A stretch of 64,000 nt of DNA from Blastocladiella emersonii ATCC 22665 (taxonomy: Eukaryota; Blastocladiomycota; Blastocladiomycetes; Blastocladiales; Blastocladiaceae). A program made the position numbers and the translations under genes. The stretch covers positions 372,001-436,000 of the forward strand of contig JANHCV010000011.1 of assembly GCA_025594325.1 (NCBI GenBank), in the 5' to 3' direction. Positions 55,299 through 64,000 of this stretch are shown here, one piece after another (the first letter of the stretch is position 1; every line of letters begins with the position of its first letter). Under the pieces are notes generated by a model. The model made no database searches. It was not told the origin of the DNA and saw nothing but the letters and a program-made list of their open reading frames with translations.

Positions 55299-57333
55299 AT
55301 GACACGCACCGCGCACACCGTCACCCTCGACGCCGCGCACCACCCCGTCTCGGCCGCCACCGTGTACACGGACCGCGCCGAGGTGTCGCGCACCGTGCAC
55401 GCCGTCACGGTCCAGGGCGGCAGCGGGACCACCGAGGTCCGCCTCACGGGCGTGTCGCAGAAGCTCGACCAGGACACGATCCGGTACGCTTTGGGGGTTG
55501 TGTGTGTGCGAGGTGAGCTAGCAGCTGACACTCCGCCCTCGCCCACGCGCGTGTAGCGTCGAGAACACGGGCACCGCGGTCCTCGTCGACGTGCAGTTCA
55601 AGTACGACATGGTCGAGTCGGCCGACACCGCGGCGCCGGCGGACGCGGACGCGGTGGCGGCTGCCGAGCTGGTCAAGACGAAGCGCGCCGCGCTCGAGGC
55701 GCTGGACCTCGAGCTCGCGCAGCTCGAGGTCGATGCCAAGCTCGCGTCGGACCAGCTCAAAGTCGTGCAGCAGTACGGCAAGACGGTCGCCGATCCGCCC
55801 GCGCCCGCCACCACCGCCAACGCGGCGCCGGCGCAGCGGTCGGCCGCCGCCGAGGCGCCCGCCTTCTACTCGACGTTCCTCGACGCGTACGGCGACCGGT
55901 GCACGGCGCTGGTGCGCGAGCGTGCGCGCGTGCGCCGCGCGATCCGCGACAAGACCAAGGACCGCGACGACCTGCGCACCTGGCTCGCCCACAACGACAC
56001 GACCAACGGCAGCGCCCCGCACAAGCACTTTGTGTCCGTGTCGAGCATCGTCGCCACGTTCGAGTCGCGCGCGCCCGAGGACATCGAGGTCGACATCACC
56101 TACACGTACATTGTGTCGGACGCCGGGTGGTCGCCCTTCTACGACCTGCGCACCGACGCCGCCGCTAAGTCGGTCCAGATCACGTACGCGGCGCTCCTCG
56201 CCCAGGCCACGGGCGAGAACTGGACCGACGCCGAGATCACCCTCTCGACGGCCACCGTCACCCGGCTCGCCGGCAAGGCGCCCGAGTTTACCGACCGCTG
56301 GGAGATCAGCAAGCGCCCGCCCCCGCCGCCCATGGCACCGCGCGCTGAGATGGCCAAGCGCCGCAAGTCGGCGCGCCCCATGGTCATGGCCATGCCGTTC
56401 AGCAGCAGTGCGGCTCCTGGGTCCGCGGCCGACGAGTCGGCCATCATGGACTACGAGGACGACGACGAGGAGGCCGACGAGGCGCCGCCCGCGGGCGCCG
56501 GGTACCGCGACGCCAACGTCAAGTCCGGCAGCTCGCTCGCCATGACCTTTGTCCTGCCCGGCCGCCTCAGCGTGCCCGACGGCACCACGCGGCAGCGCGC
56601 CAACGTGGCGCGGTTCGACCTGCCCGCGACCTTCGTGTCGTCGACGGTCCCGAAGCTCGTCCCCGCCGTGTACCTCGTGGCCAAGACGACCAACACGTCC
56701 GAGTACACGCTGCTGCCCGGCCCGTGCAACGTGTTCCTCGACGGGTCCTTCATCAACAAGTCGACGGTCCCGCTCGTTCTGCCCAACGCCGACTTCCGGT
56801 TCTCGCTCGGCACCAACCCGGCCGTCGCCGTCACCTACAAGCCGCTCGAGCGCGAGACCGAGAAGGGCAAGGCCGGCGGCGTCTTCAACGCCTTCTTCGC
56901 CGCCGCCGACGCGCTGCCCGACGGCGCCACCGCCATCCACTGCACCCGCCGCATCGTGCTCGAGAACAAGCAGGCCGACGCCACGGTCCAGGTCACGGTC
57001 GCCGACCAGGTCCCGACCTCGGCCCACGCGTCCATCAAGGTCGCCGTCCTCGAGCCCGACGAGAAGAAGCTCGGCACCGCGCTCGCCAAGTACGCGAGCA
57101 CCGAGGCCCGCGACGAGGCTGTCGCCGCCGCGAAGGCCAAGGGCAAGGCCGCCGAGTCGCCCGTCCCGTCGCTCGACCGCGGCAAGACCTCGGTCACGGC
57201 CATCGCGCAGTTCGCGGACCTCGGCGCATTCGAGTGGGTCGTCAACCTCGGGCCCGCGGCTACCCACGAGATCGTCGTCCAGTACGTCCTCCAGTACCCC
57301 AAGGACTTTAAGATGACCGGGTTCGACGAGTAG
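55299..57333 (+). CDS. DUF4140/DUF4139 domain protein (mucoidy-inhibitor A-like), copy 2
   Basis: 653 aa from exons 55299-55483 and 55557-57333. N-terminal DUF4140: HPVSAATVYTDRAEVSRTV and KLDQDTIRVENTG. A coiled coil follows (ALEALDLELAQLEVDAKLAS), then DUF4139: ITYTYIVSDAGWSPFYDLRTD, ENWTDAEITLSTATVTRLAG, LLPGPCNVFLDGSFINKS, and ATHEIVVQYVLQYPKDFKMTGFDE at the end. It is a clear paralogue of the gene at 47872-50128, and its single intron sits at the same place and phase as that gene's first intron. Copy 1 has an additional intron. It probably acts in the cytoplasm (no signal peptide or membrane segment). Function unknown. Confidence 0.92.
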
Positions 57334-57362
57334 CGCGGCGGCGGCGGCGGCGAGTGATCTTC

Positions 57363-57370
57363 TGTATATA
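57363..57370 (+). promoter_or_regulatory. PUF-type/AU-rich 3'-UTR element TGTATATA
   Basis: TGTATATATAC, 30 nt after the DUF4139 copy-2 stop codon, at the same distance as the element after CMC2. Either a PUF-protein site or a polyadenylation element. Confidence 0.3.
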
Positions 57371-57546
57371 TACGGCCACGGGATGGTGTCTTTTCCATGA
57401 CATGAAGAGCAGCGTGAGGCCGTGGTACCGGGTTGCGCCCTCGAGACGTGATGCGCCGCGGGCTCGCGCACTGCCGGCATCGTGTGCTCGCCGGGCCGCT
57501 CTCCCTCCCTCAACACCTCTGCCGCATGTAACCTAGACAGCGCCCT

Positions 57547-58636
57547 ATGCAACGCATCATGAACACGGGGACGAGCACTCAGGTGCGCCAGCGAATCACC
57601 GCGGCGTACGAGCGCGGGCTGGCGTCGGGCGCCGTGGTGTTCGCGCCGACGACGGTCCACACGATCGCCGACCCGACGCTCGGCGTCGACCTGAACGTGC
57701 TCGTTGCGCCCTCGCTCGCCAAGAAGAAGACCAACCCGGACCAGTCCGCCTCGGCCAAGGACGGCCTGCTGCCCCTTGCTGCTGCCGCCAAGCCGCCGAA
57801 GGTCAACCCGTTCCTGCCTTACGAGCCCGCCATGTTCGTCGCCGATCTCTCGCCGTCGCACGTGCTGCTACTCAACAAGTTTCCCGTCATCTCGGAACAC
57901 GTCCTCGTCGTGACTAAGGGTACGGGACGGACTGGCGCGGTGCTTCCCCCGCTCGCCCACACGCGCTGACGCACTCCGCCCGTACCAGAGTTTCTCCCGC
58001 AGGACCAGCCCATTGACGTTGCCGACATGGACGCGCTGATCCCCGTCATGGACGCGTTTGGGGACTCGGACCCGCTCGCCTTTTACAACTGCGGCCAGGA
58101 CAGCGGCTCGAGGTGCGTTGCCTCCGAGCCTTTCAGCGATGCACCACTAACCTCCCGACCAGCCAACCGCATCGTCACATCCAAGTGTTCGCGCAGACCA
58201 CACCGGCGCCCATCGACAAGGTCATCCCGCGCCATCCGGGTACGGTACCGCTCACCCAGACGTTCGCAACGAATTCTAACGAAGCACCCCCGTAGGCGCG
58301 AGCGAGATTCCGGACCTGCCGTACGCCCACCGCGTGACGCACTTTGAGGTGTTCCCGCCGACGGGCGCCGCGCTGCACGCCGTGTACGCGGCCCAGCTCG
58401 CCGCCCTCTCTGCCGCCCTCGGCCGCGCCCACTTCCCGCACAACGTGCTCATCACGCGGCGCTGGCTGTCCGTGATCCCGCGCCGCCGCGAGCGCACCCT
58501 CGACACCAACATGGGCGTCAACGCCGTGGGCTACTCGGGCAGCGTCCTCGTGTCGACCGAGGCCCGCGTCACCGCGCTGCGCGCATCGGGCGGCGTGCTC
58601 CCTGTCCTCGCCGAGCTCGGGTTCCCTCGCACATGA
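57547..58636 (+). CDS. APA2: ATP adenylyltransferase / Ap4A phosphorylase
   Basis: 304 aa from exons 57547-57919, 57989-58112, 58163-58239 and 58296-58636. Splits diadenosine tetraphosphate into ADP and ATP with phosphate. The GAFH/HIT-like core is clear: KVNPFLPYEPAMFVADLSPSHV, LLLNKFPVISEHVLVVTKEF, then the nucleotide site FYNCGQDSGSSQPHRHIQV with the catalytic HxHxQ-type motif, and LPYAHRVTHFE, HNVLITRRWLSVIPRR, NAVGYSGSVLV near the C-terminus. Length agrees with fungal Apa1/Apa2 (about 320 aa). The introns are 50-69 nt, two starting GTACG and one GTGCG. A second ATG at residue 5 is possible. The symbol could equally be APA1. Convergent with the IQCH-type gene (72 bp). Confidence 0.92.
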
Positions 58637-58708
58637 ATCATTTGTAGAACAACCATGTACAGTATCCGACATCAGCACGAACCACCTTGCACACGCGCGC
58701 CGATACCG

Positions 58709-61700
58709 CTACGCCCGATCGTGAATGTTCTGGAACATGCCGCGGATGATCTTGAGCGCCGGGTTGTGCGCGAGCTTCCCGCCGAGGCGCTTGGACTTGC
58801 CCGTCCCCGCAGCCGCCAGCGACGGGATCGTGAAGTTGGCCTCGAGCGACTTGACCATGTTCTCCTCGTCCTCCGAGTCCACGTCGTCGTCGTCGTCCTC
58901 TTCGTCCGCGCCGTCGTCGTCCTCGATCCCGAGGATACTGCGGTGCCGGTTGCGGTGGTTCTTGCGGTGGTGCGCGCCGCCGGGCTGCTTTCCGTCGCTG
59001 CTGCCGCTGCCGCTCGACGACGCGAGGTCGCCCTTGGCAGTGGCGGCACCGTGCCGCTTGCCCGCAGTGGACCGCGACAGCGTGCTGCTCGACCCGTCCG
59101 CCGAGCTCGCGTCCCCACCATCCTCGCCGCCGTGAACGATACCGTCCTCATCGTCACCACCGCCATCATGGTCCTCGCCGTCGTCCCCCTCCTCCTCGTC
59201 GCCGAGTGACCCGCCCGCCGCGAGCAGCAGGGCCGCGCGACGGTCGGCGCGAAGACTCCGCTTGATGTCGCGGCGGCGCTCCTTGCGGCGCTCCTTGCGC
59301 TTCGCCGCGGCGTCGTCAATCTCGCCGCGCAGCCGCGCGTTCACGGCCTTCATGCCGTTGCGGATCCGGTCAAACTCGTCGAGCTTGCTCTCGAGCGCGT
59401 ACATTTCCTGCGCCAGCAGCGCCGCCGCGTACATGGCCGCCGCGTTGGCCGTCGGCTGCTGGTCGGCAGAATCGCCGCCCTCGCCCCCGTCCGCGGTGGA
59501 GGGTGCGGGCGGGAACAGCGCGTCGTACACGGCGGCGCGCACGGGCACGCGCTTGGTGAACGCGAGCAGGTACGGGTCCGTGGGCGCGAGCGGGTACTTG
59601 GGGTTGGCGCTCGTTGCAGGCGACGCGGTCACGGCGCGGAACCGCGCGGCGTGCTCGGCCTCGAGCGCCGCGAAATCGGCGCTGAGCCACGGCGACGCGG
59701 CGGCCTCAATGTCGCGGTACGTGGCCTGCGTCCGGTTGAGCAGGTCGGCGAGCGCGGCCAGGTTGCAGTTGGCGTCGGACACGGGCACGCCCTGCATGCG
59801 CACCGCGAGGATCGTCAGGGCCTCCTTGATGCGCTGGATCGCCTCGGTGCACGTCCGCTCGACGGCGCTACACGTTGACGAATGAGTGGGACGTGTGATG
59901 GCGTAGGGCGAGCGCATGACGTACAGCGCCGTCTTGCCGGGATTCTCGAGGAATAGTACGCCCTGGCGCATCTGAATCGGGTCGAGTCGTTTGTGAGTGA
60001 AGCGCTCCGAGTGAGAAGACCAAACACGAAGAATGCGTACCGTGTCGTTCATCTCGGCGCCGCAGCCCGCGAGCATGGCGTTGAGCGACGAGCTCGTGAG
60101 CTCGACAAACGACGGATGGACGACGCCGACCAGCATGGCCGCGCACCGGACCTCCTCGCCCGTGTTCCAGCGGCGGTCGCGCACGACCGCGTCGGCGGCG
60201 CTCTGCAGCTTGCTCTGAACGTGAATCACGGGCGGCGGTGAGTCGTGAAGCGCGCAAGACCACCCACGTTCAACGTACATAGTCGAGCCACTTGGCCTGC
60301 GCGGCCATGCGCAGGTTGGACGGCCGCAGGTGCGCCATGTCGGTAATGTACTCGCCGGGACCGAGCGACGACGGGCCCGTGTAGGGTGGCGCCTCGGGCT
60401 GCACCGCGAGCGGGTGCCCGGTCACGGCCGAGAGCCGCGGGTAGTCGTACCGCGCGTCCATGACGATCCGCGCGAGCCCGGCCATGGCAGCGGCCTCGGA
60501 CCAGAACGGCTTGACGTCAATGCAGTGGAGCTCGAGCACGGGCTACATAGTGCGCGATGGGTCAGTAAGACAACCCAGCGACCACCAATCAAATCGTACC
60601 GCGTCCGTGTGCGTGATAAACTCAAACGACAGGTGGCCGACCAGCCCGCGCTCCAGACACGCGGGCATGATGCGCATCACGAACTGGACAATGGTCGCGG
60701 GCGGGACCTGCCGCGCCGGCATGACCATGAGCGTGTAGTCAAAGTCGTACAGCGGCGTGTGCTCCCACGTCCCGAACACGCGCACCTCGCCCGTCGGGTG
60801 CAGCTCGGCGTGGCACCCGAGGAACACGCGCGCGTGGGCCGCGACGGGGCCCGAGCCGCCGTCGACCATGGCCTCGATGGTGCCGCCCGTCTTGCAGAAC
60901 GACGACAGGAACGCGGGGACGGTCGGGTACACGGGCGCGGGGAGGTCCTGGCCTGGTGCTGGTGCTGGTGCTGGTGCTGGCGGGGAAGCGGCGGGCAGCG
61001 GCAAAGCTGCGGGGGCAGCATTCGCGGCAGCAGGGGTTCTGCTCGAAGAGTCGAGAGATGACGCGAGTGCTGCCGGCCCGTCGGTCGCGGATGCGGTTGG
61101 AGCAATCGATGGCAGCCGCCGTCGGAGCGGCGACTTGGGCGCGACCTCGAGCGGCAGCGTGCATAGCTGCGCGAGGTTGCCGAGCGCCGAGGTCAGGGTG
61201 GCGGGCGGCATGAAGGTGAAGGCCTCGGGGATGGCCTTGATCTTCTGGACCACGTCGTCGGCGTCAAACTTGGCGACCGTGAAGGTGAGGCGGCGGCGGT
61301 GGAACAGCGCGACGCCGCGGCGGCCGGCCTCGTCGCGGATCTTGAACATCCACACGAGCACCTTGGGGTGCGCGAGGAGCAGCTCGGCGAGCGTGCGCCA
61401 CGCCGCGGCCTCGTCGAACACGTCCGTGACGTGCGGCATGGCGCCCGGCCAGCGCGTCGAGATGGCGCGGCCGCGCGGTCCTTGGATCACGCCGCCGCTG
61501 AGTCCGTCACCACTGGAAACCACCACATTCGCACCGTTTGCGGCGGCCGGAGCCGCGGCCGCAGCCGAAACGGAGGCGTCGACGGCGGCCAAGAGCTCAA
61601 AGAAACCGGGTCGCGTCGAGTGGTGGATCTGGCGGTCGAGCGGCAGGGCGAGCATCGGCACGCGCAGGGCCGAGGCGACGCGCACGTCGTAAGTGCCCGC

Positions 61701-63504
61701 GACGTACGGGACGAGGACGGCGCTCGCGTTCGACCCGGCCTCGGCGACGAGGGCGCGGATCTTGTTGAGCGTGGCAATCGACGCGAACAGGCCGACGGAC
61801 AGCGGCGACGTCTTGGGCGCGTGCGGGACGCACTCGGGGAACACGACCGTGGTGCGCTGCGCGGCCTTCGGGAAGCGCGTCGAGCGCGCAAGGTAGCGCA
61901 GGGCCACGGCGACCATGGGGTCGTGCTCGGCCGGCGACACGTAGATGACGCGCGTCTTGTCGGCGAGCGCGGACGCGAGGCAGCCGGCGTGGTGGCGCTG
62001 CAGCGGGCGCAGGTCGCGCATCAGGAAGCGCACGCGCTCGGCGTGCGACGCCGACGGGACGTGGATGACCACGTTCCACTGCGCCTTGAGGTGGGTGGCC
62101 CAGTTGGTGAGCAGCTGCGCGCGCAGCGTCGCGCACGTCTTGATGTGCATCTCGAGGGCGCGCTACACGGTTCGGGCGGCCGTTGCGTGCGGTCAGTGGA
62201 AGGTGCGTGCGTGCAGGCTGCATGGATTCGGGCAAGTCGAGTGCCGTACCATGACCTGCTCGTAGAAGCGGGCCCGCGTCAAACACTTGCGGCGGAACCC
62301 GAGGATGATGCGGGCGGCTGTCTTGGACACGCAAATCTCCGAGTAGACTTTGCGCTGGCGAGCCATGCGCCACGTGGCCTGGATCTTGACGATGGCGGCC
62401 CAGTGTCCATCGAGGCCCTTGTAGCGACGGCCGGGCTCGGCGTGCAGCGCGCGGACGTGGTCCCAGTTGAGGATCGCGGGCCGCGCGTGGTCGAGCTGGA
62501 GGCGGAGGTGCTGTTGGACGTGCTGCGCGCACAGGTCGGCGAAGCGCGGGGCGTGAAGCACGATCAGATCGACTACACGTGCAGGTATGTGCGGGCGAAC
62601 AAGTGCGGTTGAACCGATGAGCGAACACCGATTTTGTCAATGGAATCGGGAGAGAACCAAACGCGAGGCGCAGCGCGTGAGCCTTGCGTGAGGAAAGGCG
62701 CGACGATAAAAGCAGCAACGTACGGGCATAGTGTAGAGCGACTCCTTCGAGAAACTGGATCCACATGACAGCGTTGACCACAATGTGGTGAGGATGTGCG
62801 GACAGAAACCCGACGAGCGCGTGGTTTTCGACAATGTTCCCCGAGGAAATGTGGATCTGTGCACTACGAGTCACGCGCACGGTACGAGATGCGCGCGGTG
62901 AGCGTGGCCGAGGCGATGTGAGTGCGCAATGCCACGGCGGAGGCGGCGGAACGGGAGGAGAACCGATTGATCGTACCTCGATGCTGCGCCAGGCTCAGCT
63001 GCAAGGTCCGCGAGATACTCCGAGCCGGACCGCTGGATGCCCGTTGCGAGGTTGTCAATGGACGCGTGCGGCGTCTTGGCTGAAAGTGCGCCAGCTCTCC
63101 CGCGGCGTGCTAGCGGCTTTGGGTTATGCGGCGGGAGCGACTCAGTAGCGGAAGCGGCGCGAAGGGCATTCCTTTCGCGCGCGGTCGGAGCAGCGCCGGA
63201 AAGCGCGTCTGCAAGCGGAGATGAGGATGGAGATGGGGACCGCCGTGCAGGTTTCGGCGCCACAGCGCCAAGCGCAGGCGTAAAGTCGGCATAGCGCGGA
63301 AGAAGGCCACGGTTGATGAGCGGGAAGAGGCCCGTCTACAAAGCGTGTGCGCGCAGTTGGGGCAGGGCGGTTGGCTTGGCGCCTAAGCAGCAGGGGCAAA
63401 GAAAACAGACTGACCCGCTGAACTCGGTCTACCCAATAGTCCTGGTGGTCATGGTCGTTGTAGATAACTGCAGGGAGTGTCCTGTGCAGTGCTGCTCTAT
63501 TCAT
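58709..63504 (-). CDS. IQCH: IQ motif-containing protein H (IQCH) homologue, cilium-associated
   Basis: 1372 aa from nine exons: 63504-63415, 63335-62977, 62863-62724, 62572-62250, 62162-60600, 60542-60279, 60214-60041, 59971-59925 and 59867-58709. The first exons join to RTGLFPLINRGLLPRYADFTPAL, the family start. Two IQ-like calmodulin-binding segments are at about 250-300 (AAIVKIQATWRMARQRK). An ATP-grasp-like region follows (TLRAQLLTNWATHLKAQ; LVWMFKIRDEAGRRG; GLVGHLSFEFI). Across intron 60278-60215 the family C-terminus continues (VGVVHPSF, then MRQGVLFLENPGKTAL), which is why I keep one gene although an in-frame stop follows the unspliced exon. The last 330 residues are a lineage-specific coiled, acidic and basic extension. 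IQCH is known in sperm/flagella. Middle introns of 113 and 151 nt are the least certain. Confidence 0.85.
60953..60980 (+). repeat. (CTGGTG)4.7 hexamer minisatellite
   Basis: Tandem hexamer within the IQCH-type coding sequence; on the minus strand it encodes alternating Pro-Ala (PAPAPAPAP) in a linker. Probably length-variable. Confidence 0.8.
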
Positions 63505-63730
63505 GGCGTTAGCATCGTGTGAGCGTGGAATGCGGCAGGCGGCGCAGCAGGCGGCTGAAAGGCGACGCGACTGGGTCACGCGACCAGTCACGCGACCCGC
63601 ACTGCGCGCGTCGCGGCTCTTTGCTGCCAGCACCCCTGTTGCTGCGCCCGCTGTCCGCTTCCTCGGCACTCATACTTCGGCTCTCAGCTTTCATTTTACT
63701 TGAACCACCTAGACGCTTCGCGTCTGGTCT

Positions 63731-64000
63731 TTAATCGAGGGCTCGCGACGGGTCGCGTGGGAGACCTAGCCTGCTGAAAGTCGCGCGAAACGTTTGAAGT
63801 CGCGCCTCATCATCATCATCATGATCATCATGTTTCTTGCTCCTCTGATGCTCGAGCATCTCCGCGGCGCACATACACTCACGATACCGCTTGAACCGAT
63901 CTTTCCCTTGCGCCTCATCCTCGGCATCTCTTGTGCTCGCGACCTTCCCTTCGCTTGCACCGCTGGGCAAAACAGCCTCGAGACTCGCGGGTGGCTCTTC
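63731..64000 (-). CDS. 3' end of an uncharacterised gene (runs off the window)
   Basis: Continuous minus-strand frame from the window edge to a TAA at 63731-63733, giving 89 C-terminal residues. It starts EEPPASLEAVLPSGASEG and contains FKRYRECMCAAEMLEHQRSKK followed by a His/Asp run (HDDHDDDDE, from a CAT/GAT microsatellite at 63808-63832) and ends LPRDPSRALD. The non-repetitive charged composition looks coding, but the family is unknown and a splice within it cannot be excluded. Confidence 0.45.
   Translation of the reverse strand, partial: EEPPASLEAVLPSGASEGKVASTRDAEDEAQGKDRFKRYRECMCAAEMLEHQRSKKHDDHDDDDEARLQTFRATFSRLGLPRDPSRALD
63808..63832 (+). repeat. ATC/ATG trinucleotide run
   Basis: CAT and GAT units (CATCATCATCATCATGATCA) coding for His/Asp on the minus strand in the partial gene at the window edge. 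Confidence 0.7.

Noticed and set aside
55444-57861. 805-residue minus-strand frame opposite DUF4139 copy 2
   Set aside because: Antisense shadow of a clearly recognised family.
60270-60542. Treating the IQCH-type protein as ending at TGA 60270
   Set aside because: The last three codons overlap a perfect GTACGTT donor, and splicing to 60214 continues the family alignment in phase.
63142-63669. 175-residue minus-strand frame as a separate gene upstream of IQCH
   Set aside because: It overlaps IQCH exons 1 and 2 in part and becomes unnecessary once intron 63414-63336 is removed.

Overview
The window is nuclear DNA of a flagellated eukaryote, most likely a zoosporic, early-diverging fungus. It is very GC-rich, with strong G/C preference at third codon positions. 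Genes are packed on both strands and cut by many tiny introns, mostly 50-80 nt. Flagellar genes (IFT80 and an IQCH-type protein) rule out a higher fungus. A fungal-type ATP adenylyltransferase, DCP1, TRM6 and RRP1 fit a fungus. A class C (GABA-B-like) receptor and a pterin-dependent phenylalanine hydroxylase fit a basal lineage better than Dikarya. Blastocladiomycota would fit the GC content and the flagellum, but the species cannot be named from sequence alone. No tRNA, rRNA, intact transposon or CRISPR array was seen.

Layout. 1-9 kb: IFT80 (5' end cut by the window), an MFS transporter, a FEN1/XPG-type nuclease and the ribosome-assembly GTPase NOG1, all on +. 9-14 kb: a type I membrane protein with a periplasmic-binding-like ectodomain (-), divergent from a multi-pass membrane protein (+). 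14-20 kb: a promethin-like membrane protein, ribosomal protein eL32 and PEX1, all on -. 20-28 kb: a membrane-anchored SNAP-like TPR protein, TRM6, DCP1, CMC2 and phenylalanine hydroxylase. 28-35 kb: an ABCC/MRP transporter and a nuclear-looking protein with a PIP box and two SUMO-binding motifs. 35-45.6 kb: a class C GPCR, a small unknown protein and a Snf2-family ATPase with a DEGH box. 45.6-58.7 kb: RRP1, two DUF4140/DUF4139 paralogues on opposite strands around an unusual P-loop GTPase gene, and ATP adenylyltransferase. 58.7-64 kb: the IQCH-type gene and the 3' end of an unknown gene.

Gene models were built by hand from reading-frame continuity, protein-family alignment recalled from knowledge, and splice sites. 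Every multi-exon model given here has exon lengths that sum to whole codons. I modelled 49 coding introns; 37 begin GTACG, none begins GTAAG, and 40 end in TAG. This donor preference is one of the most distinctive properties of the window.

There is no single operon-like system. The genes are mainly housekeeping (ribosome assembly, tRNA modification, mRNA decapping, peroxisome import, respiratory-chain assembly), cilium and membrane signalling or transport. The least-described items are the DUF4139 pair with the inserted-loop GTPase between them, the DUF4359/SNAP-like fusion, the PIP-box/SIM protein, the long-insert FEN1-like nuclease, and the receptor-like pair at 9-14 kb.
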